A stretch of DNA of 10,159 nt, from assembly GCA_934661135.1 (NCBI GenBank), contig CAKUJA010000077.1, forward strand, positions 1 through 10,159, in the 5' to 3' direction. The notes under the pieces were generated by a model that saw nothing but the letters and a program-made list of their open reading frames with translations, searched no databases and was not told the origin of the DNA. Position 1 is the first letter of the stretch. Each line of letters begins with the position of its first letter. This DNA comes from an uncultured Oscillospiraceae bacterium. GTDB taxonomy: Bacteria; Bacillota; Clostridia; Oscillospirales; Oscillospiraceae. The translations under genes and the position numbers were made by a program. This document shows positions 6,061 through 10,159 of the stretch, piece after piece.

Positions 6061-6456
6061 ATGAAACAGAAGAAAGAATCCGGGTTTACGCTGATCGAAA
6101 TGCTGATTGTGGTGGCGATTATTGCGGTGATTGTGGCAATTGCGATCCCGACGATAAGCAACAGCCTGCACAAGGCAAAGACGGCGGCGGATATGGCCAA
6201 TGTGCGAGCGTACTACGCGAAGCTCCAAGCAGATTATATGCTGACCGGAGAATATGACCCGTCGGTTCCTTCGGAATCGAACTATCCAAGAGAGATTACC
6301 TATCCGGATGGAACGGTTGTGAAGCTGCAGGCCGGCTGGATTGCGGCAACTGTTGTAGAAAAGAATGGCGTAAAGCTCGGGTATCAAGTCGCGTATCTCT
6401 GTGAGGGGGGCGACTGCTCGCTTATGCTTGGCGCAAACGGCAGTCCAGGTGGTTAA
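6061..6456 (+). CDS. Type IV pilin-like protein (class III signal peptide)
   Basis: This 131-residue secreted or membrane-anchored pilin or pseudopilin has a short basic leader MKQKKESG, cleaved after G8 by a prepilin peptidase, then FTLIEMLIVVAIIAVIVAIA (9-28). F at +1 and the conserved E at +5 (E13) are present. The hydrophobic helix continues into an amphipathic region (31-60). The C-terminal globular part is short, with C114 and C119 close enough for a disulfide loop. The ATG follows GGAG with an 8-nt gap; an upstream in-frame ATG at 6037 would put eight extra residues before the leader and has no good site. No prepilin peptidase, assembly ATPase or platform protein is near, so it is an orphan relying on machinery elsewhere. 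A terminator ends the unit three bases after the stop, indicating monocistronic expression. Confidence 0.88.
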   Translation: MKQKKESGFTLIEMLIVVAIIAVIVAIAIPTISNSLHKAKTAADMANVRAYYAKLQADYMLTGEYDPSVPSESNYPREITYPDGTVVKLQAGWIAATVVEKNGVKLGYQVAYLCEGGDCSLMLGANGSPGG

Positions 6457-6458
6457 TC

Positions 6459-6490
6459 ACGGAGCAGGCAAACGCCTGCTCCGTTTTTGT
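6459..6490 (+). terminator. Intrinsic terminator of pilin gene
   Basis: The arms ACGGAGCAGGC (6459-6469) and GCCTGCTCCGT (6474-6484) pair perfectly around an AAAC loop and are followed by a T-rich run. It starts directly after the pilin stop codon. Confidence 0.92.
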
Positions 6491-6531
6491 TTGATCTTGA
6501 AACTAAAATTCCAGATATGCCAAATTTGCGC

Positions 6532-6560
6532 TTGACGCGCGGTGGGAAGCAGAGTATACT
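6532..6560 (+). promoter_or_regulatory. Sigma-A-type promoter of riboswitch-exchanger unit
   Basis: TTGACG (6532-6537), a 17-nt spacer and TATACT (6555-6560) each differ from consensus by one base. Transcription would start near 6567, immediately before the riboswitch aptamer, which fits well. Confidence 0.85.
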
Positions 6561-6567
6561 ATGCCTT

Positions 6568-6660
6568 GCTGAAAGGGAGTAGTTACAATCGTAGGGTCAA
6601 CAATCGCCCGGCTTTGCCGGTGGCTCTGCGCCTGAACCCCGCAGGAACGAGACTTTTTGC
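6568..6660 (+). ncRNA. yybP-ykoY family Mn2+ riboswitch
   Basis: The leader carries the conserved blocks of this Mn2+-sensing RNA in order: AAAGGGAGTAG (6572-6582), GGGTCAACAATC (6594-6605), a GC hairpin CCGGC-TTT-GCCGG (6608-6620), CTGAACC (6632-6638) and AACGAGAC (6646-6653). In known members the GGGAGTAG and GTCAACA-type loops meet to bind Mn2+. The 3' block GAGAC is also the first arm of a terminator hairpin, so metal binding that holds GAGAC in the aptamer would let transcription continue into the exchanger gene (an ON switch). Family assignment is by motif reading; a covariance model search would settle it. Confidence 0.85.
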
Positions 6661-6686
6661 ACCGCAGCGTGCAGAAGGTCTTTTTT
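6651..6686 (+). terminator. Expression-platform terminator of the riboswitch
   Basis: GACTTTTTGCAC (6651-6662) pairs over all 12 positions (including G.T pairs) with GTGCAGAAGGTC (6669-6680) around a CGCAGC loop, followed by T6. Because GAC is part of the aptamer's conserved GAGAC, aptamer and terminator are mutually exclusive, as expected for a transcriptional riboswitch. Confidence 0.85.
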
Positions 6687-6729
6687 CTATGCCCTTCACG
6701 CCGACAATTCTTCAAGGAGTGAGTAAAAC

Positions 6730-7695
6730 ATGAGTATAGCGCTGACAATTTTGCTGTTTTTAGTCGGCCTGGTGCTGATTATCAAGGGCGGCGACTGGTT
6801 TGTGGATGCGGCGACGTGGATGGCGGAGGCGTCCGGGATGCCGAAGTTTTTGATCGGTGCGACGATCGTGTCGGTGGCGACAACGCTGCCGGAGATCATC
6901 GTTTCAACGATTGCGGCGGCTGAGGGCAGCACGGATATGGCGATTGGCAACGCGATCGGGTCGGTGACGGCGAATATCGGCCTGATTATGGCGGTGTCGC
7001 TGCTGTTTTTGCCGGCGGTGATTCAGCGGAAGCAGTTTGCGTTCAAAGGCGCGCTGATGGTGGGGAGCTGTGTGCTGCTGTGGGCGCTCTGTCTGGATGG
7101 GCAGCTCACGATTGTGGAAGGACTGATTGTGCTGCTGCTGTTTGTGGCGTATATCATTGAAAATGTCCACACAGCGAAGCTCGAGAGCCGAAGCGGTGAG
7201 CATGAGACGGAGACAGTTGACAAGAGCAAGAAAACGCTGTGGAAGAACATCGGTATGTTTGTGCTGGGCGCGGTCTGTCTTGTGGTGGGGTCGCGGCTTT
7301 TGGTGGATAACGGCACGGAGCTGGCAAAGCTGCTGGGTGTGTCGGAGCGGATTATTGCGGTGACGATGGTGGCCATCGGCACGTCGCTGCCGGAACTGGT
7401 AACGGCAATTACAGCGATTGTGAAGAAGCAGACGTCGATGTCGGTGGGCAATATTCTGGGTGCGAACATCATCGACGTGACAGTGATTCTGCCGATCTGT
7501 TCGTTTATTGGCGGGAAGCTGACGATTGCGGCGGAGTCGATGCAGCAGACACTCTATCTCGATATGCCGGTGTGCGCGATCGAGACGTGTCTGGCGGTGG
7601 TGCCAACGCTGATCTTTAAGAAATTCCAGAAATGGCAGGGCGCGCTGATGCTCTGCGTGTATCTCGCGTATTTGATTTTGACGGTGCGTGCGTAA
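6730..7695 (+). CDS. CaCA-family cation exchanger (Na+/Ca2+ exchanger-like)
   Basis: This 321-residue integral membrane protein has about ten hydrophobic segments and the two inverted alpha repeats of the Ca2+/cation antiporter superfamily. Repeat 1 has VATTLPEII (48-56) with GNAIGSVTAN downstream; repeat 2 has AIGTSLPELV (216-225) with GNILGANIID. The ion-binding acidic and polar residues expected from this family (E in each PE, N in repeat 1, D in repeat 2) are present. A hydrophilic, charged loop (about 150-170) separates the halves, as in YrbG-type exchangers. AAGGAG 10 nt before the ATG is the ribosome binding site. It is a single-gene unit with its own promoter, Mn2+-type riboswitch and terminator, so it most likely exports Mn2+, or Ca2+ with Mn2+, when cytosolic metal is high. 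The substrate is inferred from the riboswitch, not from the protein. Confidence 0.92.
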   Translation: MSIALTILLFLVGLVLIIKGGDWFVDAATWMAEASGMPKFLIGATIVSVATTLPEIIVSTIAAAEGSTDMAIGNAIGSVTANIGLIMAVSLLFLPAVIQRKQFAFKGALMVGSCVLLWALCLDGQLTIVEGLIVLLLFVAYIIENVHTAKLESRSGEHETETVDKSKKTLWKNIGMFVLGAVCLVVGSRLLVDNGTELAKLLGVSERIIAVTMVAIGTSLPELVTAITAIVKKQTSMSVGNILGANIIDVTVILPICSFIGGKLTIAAESMQQTLYLDMPVCAIETCLAVVPTLIFKKFQKWQGALMLCVYLAYLILTVRA

Positions 7696-7708
7696 CAGAA
7701 TATTCTAA

Positions 7709-7746
7709 AAAATCCCCGGTGCCGCAAGCGCGGCACCGGGGATTTT
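7709..7746 (+). terminator. Intrinsic terminator of exchanger gene
   Basis: AAAATCCCCGGTGCCGC (7709-7725) pairs perfectly with GCGGCACCGGGGATTTT (7730-7746) around AAGC. A and T tracts on both sides make it bidirectional. It closes the chromosomal unit 13 nt after the stop and marks the edge of the following AT-rich spacer. Confidence 0.93.
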
Positions 7747-7920
7747 CTATTTCGTGAAATATGCTGAAATATTATAAAAAGTGTCATAAAATGATATAAA
7801 TTACTGAAAAATGATGAAATTTGATGCTAAATTTTTGAAGAAAAGCTCTTTTCAAAGATATGAAAATATTTTAGTATATAGAGGGGAGAGAAATCGAAAG
7901 CGGACGGAAAAGGAGGAGTC
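7747..7920 (+). promoter_or_regulatory. AT-rich spacer with operator-like symmetry, candidate promoter
   Basis: No gene is visible in this strongly AT-rich stretch between the exchanger terminator and the phage-like genes. It contains repeated TGAAAT words (7755, 7765, 7815), several TCAT/ATGA symmetries, and a near-palindrome 7834-7856 with arms TTTGAA and TTCAAA. A weak promoter can be drawn with TTCAAA (7851-7856) and TATATA (7875-7880), 18 nt apart. It probably holds the promoter and control sites of the rightward phage module, but no element is certain. Confidence 0.45.
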
Positions 7921-7929
7921 CTGTGTAAA

Positions 7930-8001
7930 ATGGAAAAAGGAAACCGAAAAAGGAAGAATGCTGGAACGGGCGGGATGAGGAGCGCAGAAAGGGGAAACTG
8001 A
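7930..8001 (+). CDS. Possible 23-residue basic peptide
   Basis: The ATG at 7930 opens a 23-codon frame (MEKGNRKRKNAGTGG then MRSAERGN) that ends two bases before the next gene. An AAGGAGGAG lies upstream at a longer than ideal distance (about 13 nt). The peptide is very basic and unrecognised. It could be a leader whose translation feeds ribosomes to the next gene, or the Shine-Dalgarno-like sequence may be chance. Weak call. Confidence 0.3.
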   Translation: MEKGNRKRKNAGTGGMRSAERGN

Positions 8002-8003
8002 GA

Positions 8004-8423
8004 ATGCAGGTCGAGGAATTTTTGGACAGTGCACGAGAAGCGGAGCAGGAGATTGAGCGGTTGGAGGAGAAGCTGATGCGGCTGGAAGCGCGGGCAAGGC
8101 GGGTGACGGCGGTATACCGTCAGACTGGCGGCGGCAGCGGAAACGGCCCGGAGGACGTATGGGTGCAGCTTGTGCAGCAGCGGGAGCGGCTAGCGCAGCG
8201 GATGCAGGCGGCAGCGCGGCAGCAGGAGCAGGTGGAGGAGTTTTTGACGCGGCTGGGTCAGGTTCGGCTGCGGGAGATTCTGCGGCTGCGGTTTTTGAAC
8301 TATCTGACGATTGAGGAGGCGGCGAAGCGCATGGGATACAGCTATGACGCGGCGAAGAAGCTCTCGGCGCGGGCGATGCGGGCGGCCAGAACAATCTGGC
8401 AGGCGGAGCATGGTACGCATTGA
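8004..8423 (+). CDS. Phage DUF1492/sigma-region-4-like regulatory protein
   Basis: This 139-residue protein has an N-terminal coiled coil (about 5-35, with EAEQEIERLEEKLMRLEA), a Gly/Ser-rich linker (42-48), a second helix-rich part (53-85), and a C-terminal helix-turn-helix: RLREILRLRFLNYLTIEEAA (88-107) then KRMGYSYDAAKKLSARAM (108-125). That arrangement is typical of DUF1492-like phage proteins, whose ending resembles sigma factor region 4 and which usually sit just before the terminase genes, where ArpU-like late activators are found. It is therefore a candidate activator of the late promoter. The ATG is preceded by AAAGGGG at a somewhat long spacing. The 3' end overlaps the next gene by 14 nt. 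Confidence 0.8.
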   Translation: MQVEEFLDSAREAEQEIERLEEKLMRLEARARRVTAVYRQTGGGSGNGPEDVWVQLVQQRERLAQRMQAAARQQEQVEEFLTRLGQVRLREILRLRFLNYLTIEEAAKRMGYSYDAAKKLSARAMRAARTIWQAEHGTH

Positions 8424-8607
8424 GCGGCGCGGGCGGACACGCACGGTCGGGGTGTGTACGCTGTGCGGCGGGGAGCTCTATGAGGGGGAATTTCTGTTTC
8501 GGCTGGGCGGGAGACTGTATTGCGCGGACTGCGTGCGAGCCGGACGCCAACGAGCCGGAGAGGAGGAGCCGCAGCGGGAGGCAGAGTGGAGAAACGCATG
8601 GATTTGA
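8410..8607 (+). CDS. Small zinc-ribbon-like protein
   Basis: This 65-residue protein has a basic start (RIERRGRTRT) and two CxxC pairs, C16-TL-C19 and C38-AD-C41, 18 residues apart. These would bind one zinc in a ribbon or half-LIM-like fold, with GELYEGEFLFRLGGRLYCAD between and across them. The tail is charged (EEEPQREAEW). I chose the ATG at 8410, giving a start just before the conserved part; only a weak GCGGA precedes it, but overlap with the upstream gene by 14 nt suggests coupling. An open frame continues upstream to 8311 but lies out of frame inside the DUF1492 gene. Function is unknown; small zinc-ribbon proteins are common fillers between regulator and terminase genes in Firmicute phages. 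Confidence 0.65.
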   Translation: MVRIERRGRTRTVGVCTLCGGELYEGEFLFRLGGRLYCADCVRAGRQRAGEEEPQREAEWRNAWI

Positions 8608-8690
8608 TTCGATTTTTTACACCAAATGGCACGAAACGGCACCGAAGATTACTGCAAGGCACGAGCAAATGTGCTAAGATAGCACCATGA
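8598..8690 (+). CDS. Possible 30-residue ORF overlapping promoter region
   Basis: The ATG at 8598 follows GTGGAG with a 7-nt gap and opens a 30-codon frame (MDLIRFFTPNGTKRHRRLLQ then GTSKCAKIAP), overlapping the zinc-ribbon gene by 10 nt. The ribosome binding site and overlap are typical of phage operons, but the same stretch carries promoter-like repeats and no family is recognised. It may be translated, or may be chance over a regulatory region. Confidence 0.35.
   Translation: MDLIRFFTPNGTKRHRRLLQGTSKCAKIAP
8629..8680 (+). promoter_or_regulatory. Candidate late promoter with three GGCAC repeats
   Basis: GGCAC occurs at 8629, 8639 and 8659, spaced 10 and 20 nt so that all lie on one face of the helix. 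It is followed by an extended -10, TGC-TAAGAT (hexamer 8675-8680), embedded in a 6-bp inverted repeat GTGCTA-AGA-TAGCAC (8671-8685). No good -35 hexamer lies at 17 nt. That pattern is what an activator-dependent promoter would show, and the DUF1492-like protein upstream is an obvious candidate partner. The function is inferred. Confidence 0.45.
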
Positions 8691-8699
8691 AAAAGGGAA

Positions 8700-8732
8700 A
8701 ACGTCCGGCGGATAGCTCCGCTGGGCGTTTTT
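8700..8732 (+). terminator. Intrinsic terminator in terminase leader
   Basis: AACGTCCGGCGGA (8700-8712) pairs over 13 positions (two G.T) with TCCGCTGGGCGTT (8717-8729) around TAGC, followed by T5. It stands about 15 nt after the predicted start of transcription at 8687 and 90 nt before the small terminase start, with no clear promoter in between. It either ends the short upstream operon or attenuates the late transcript. Confidence 0.8.
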
Positions 8733-8821
8733 CTATGGCATTGCCGCGATGGTACGGCTTCGGCGGGACGGAGCGCGGACGCAGTACGCGGCGCGGGAAC
8801 AAGGAAAGGAGGGGGACAGAC

Positions 8822-9175
8822 GTGGAGAAGAAGATGCCGGGCGGCGCGGCGAATTTTGCAAATCTGCCGCCGGAGCGACTGCACGAAATTGCCAAAAGCG
8901 GGGCACAGGCGCGGGCGCGGATGAGGCAGGCGGCAAAGTGGCGGAAGGGACTACGGAAGGCGCTGACGGAACGGCTGGGTGAGGAACAGGTACAGGATCG
9001 GCTGGCGGAGGCACTGCTGCGGGAAGCACTGGCCATAGAACGGCCGGGGAACGCGATTCGCGCCTATGAAACGATTCAGGCGATTCTCGGTGAGGAAAAG
9101 CGGGAACCAGAGAAGCCGGAGCGGAGAGCGGATCTTTCGACGATGAGCGTGGAGGAGCTGATGAAGCTGCTGTGA
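8822..9175 (+). CDS. Phage terminase small subunit (TerS-like)
   Basis: Small terminase recognises the packaging site on phage DNA and loads the large subunit. I take GTG 8822 as start, giving 117 residues, because AAAGGAGGGGG lies just upstream. The in-frame ATG at 8687 would add 45 residues encoded across the terminator, with no ribosome binding site. The N-terminus (ANFANLPPERLHEIAKSG) and the basic helix that follows (QARARMRQAAKWRKGLRKAL) fit the DNA-binding start of TerS-like proteins. Then come EEQVQDRLAEALLREALA and GNAIRAYETIQAILGE, resembling the family pattern with repeated packaging-protein helices, and a short acidic tail ending SVEELMKLL. Sequence conservation in this family is low; the call is supported by the large terminase gene one base downstream. 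Confidence 0.75.
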   Translation: MEKKMPGGAANFANLPPERLHEIAKSGAQARARMRQAAKWRKGLRKALTERLGEEQVQDRLAEALLREALAIERPGNAIRAYETIQAILGEEKREPEKPERRADLSTMSVEELMKLL

Positions 9176-9176
9176 G

Positions 9177-10159
9177 ATGGAAGAACGGAATGTGATGCGG
9201 GAGCTGGCGCGCAGGGAACTGGCGAGGCGGTCGTTTCCGGAATATTTGGCATATGCGCAGCGGCGCGGTTGGAAACGGACACGGCTGAGCGAGTTTCTTG
9301 CGGCGCGGGTACAGCAATTTTTAGAGACAGAGACAGGACACGCGTATGACGTCCTTGTGATTGAGACACCGCCACAGCACGGCAAGAGCATGACGGTGAC
9401 GGAGAGCGTGCCGAGCTGGTATCTGGGGAAACACCCGGAGCGGCAGGTGATTATGGCGTCGTACAACGAGACGTTTGCCGAGCGGTTTTTGCGGCGGAAC
9501 AAGGAGAAGATCCGCCGGTACGGAAAGAACCTGTTCGGAATCGGGATCGGCAATGTCGACCGGGCGACGGAGATGGAGCTGGACAACGGCGTGGGGCGGA
9601 TTATCTCGCGCGGCTTGTTGTCCGGAATCACAGGCAACCCGGCGAACCTCATCTTGATCGACGATCCGGTGAAGAACCGGCAGGAGGCGGACTCGCCGAC
9701 GATTCGGGACAAGATCTGGGAGGAATGGCAGAACAGCTTGAAGTCCAGACTGGCTGCGGGCGCAAAGGTCATTGTGATTATGACGCCGTGGCATGAGGAC
9801 GATCTGGCGGCGCGGATACTGCGGAGCGAACCCTATGCGGAGCTGGTGCGGCTGCCGGTGGAAGCCGAGGATGGCGACCCGATGGGCAGAAAGACGGGAG
9901 AACCGCTTTGCCCGGAGCTGGGAAAGGATGCGCGGTGGCTGGAGGAATTCAAGCGGTCGTATCTGGTGGACGCAAAGGGCGGTGCGCGGGCATGGTCGGC
10001 GCTCTATCAGTGCGCGCCGAGAGTGGAGGGCGGCAATCTGGTGCAGCGGAGCTGGTGGCGGTTCTACGACCCGAAGCTGGTTACGAGCTTCGGCACGGAG
10101 GTCATTTCGGTGGACGCGGCGTTCAAGGGCGCGGAGGACAACGACTATGTGGCGATCAC
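9177..10159 (+). CDS. Phage terminase large subunit, 3' end outside window
   Basis: This is the ATP-driven DNA-packaging motor and headful nuclease of a tailed phage. The visible 327 residues show the ATPase motifs in order: Walker A TPPQHGKSM (64-72), Walker B LILIDDP (158-164), and coupling motif IMTPWHEDDL (201-210). The nuclease domain begins with SVDAAFKGAEDNDYVAI (311-327), whose D313 is the first expected metal-binding aspartate. This pattern is that of Terminase_6-type large subunits. The start at 9177 lies one base after the TerS stop; no strong ribosome binding site is present, so translation is probably coupled. ATG at 9195 is an alternative. The frame is intact to the window edge. 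Everything seen is consistent with a functional protein. Confidence 0.95.
   Translation, partial: MEERNVMRELARRELARRSFPEYLAYAQRRGWKRTRLSEFLAARVQQFLETETGHAYDVLVIETPPQHGKSMTVTESVPSWYLGKHPERQVIMASYNETFAERFLRRNKEKIRRYGKNLFGIGIGNVDRATEMELDNGVGRIISRGLLSGITGNPANLILIDDPVKNRQEADSPTIRDKIWEEWQNSLKSRLAAGAKVIVIMTPWHEDDLAARILRSEPYAELVRLPVEAEDGDPMGRKTGEPLCPELGKDARWLEEFKRSYLVDAKGGARAWSALYQCAPRVEGGNLVQRSWWRFYDPKLVTSFGTEVISVDAAFKGAEDNDYVAI

Noticed and set aside
5893..6387. 164-codon open frame on the minus strand
   Set aside because: It is antisense to the pilin gene and the VapC relic, and its residues mirror those frames.
7852..8550. 232-codon Pro/Ala-rich open frame on the minus strand
   Set aside because: The composition (long runs of P, A and S) is the usual product of reading a GC-rich gene backwards; the DUF1492-like and zinc-ribbon genes occupy the other strand.
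8687..8821. 45-residue N-terminal extension of the small terminase
   Set aside because: It would be translated through a strong terminator hairpin, has no ribosome binding site, and GTG 8822 has a near-perfect one.
8951..9772. 273-codon open frame on the minus strand
   Set aside because: It is antisense to the small and large terminase genes, whose motifs are unambiguous; the frame shows no family features.

Overview
The window looks like chromosome of a fairly GC-rich Firmicute of class Clostridia, most likely in the Oscillospirales/Ruminococcaceae neighbourhood. This is inferred from gene content (TIGR03960/TIGR03936 radical SAM pair, SpoIVFB-type M50 protease, ThyX, yybP-ykoY riboswitch, DUF1492-type phage protein) and from strong AGGAGG-type ribosome binding sites. 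No marker in the window fixes the genus.

Layout. Positions 1-260 hold no gene, only a series of stem-loops. A tRNA-Ser(GGA) lies on the minus strand (261-352) between a perfect consensus promoter (413-441) and a strong terminator (224-261). Positions 464-4893 are a compact minus-strand operon, transcribed right to left: M50 site-2 protease, TIGR03960 radical SAM protein, TIGR03936/DUF2344 protein, and a 442-residue ThyX. The last three overlap by 8 nt and 1 nt. The ThyX is the most unusual coding feature: it is a tandem duplication of the ThyX fold in which each half has lost a different subset of the active-site residues.

A tRNA-Pro(CGG) (4990-5066), driven by a perfect -35/-10 pair, opens an accessory patch of visibly lower GC (about 5110-6060). 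The patch contains a tyrosine integrase cut off before its catalytic domain and a decayed C-terminus of a VapC-like PIN toxin. These are followed by an orphan type IV pilin-like gene (6061-6456) with its own terminator. I read the patch as scar tissue of an element that entered at the tRNA.

Positions 6532-7746 form a self-contained metal-homeostasis unit: sigma-A-type promoter, yybP-ykoY (Mn2+) riboswitch with an expression-platform terminator, a CaCA-family cation exchanger, and a terminator.

After an AT-rich spacer (7747-7920), the rest is the start of a phage late module on the plus strand: a DUF1492/sigma-region-4-like protein, a 65-residue zinc-ribbon protein, possible tiny ORFs, a leader with three GGCAC repeats, an extended -10 and an intrinsic terminator, then the small terminase and the large terminase, the latter running off the window. 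The packaging genes begin almost directly after a chromosomal gene with no replication or lysogeny genes between, so this is either one end of a prophage with its integrase far away or a reduced or domesticated phage remnant.

No clearly novel multi-gene system is visible. The best candidates for something under-described are the asymmetric tandem ThyX and the leader in front of the terminase genes.
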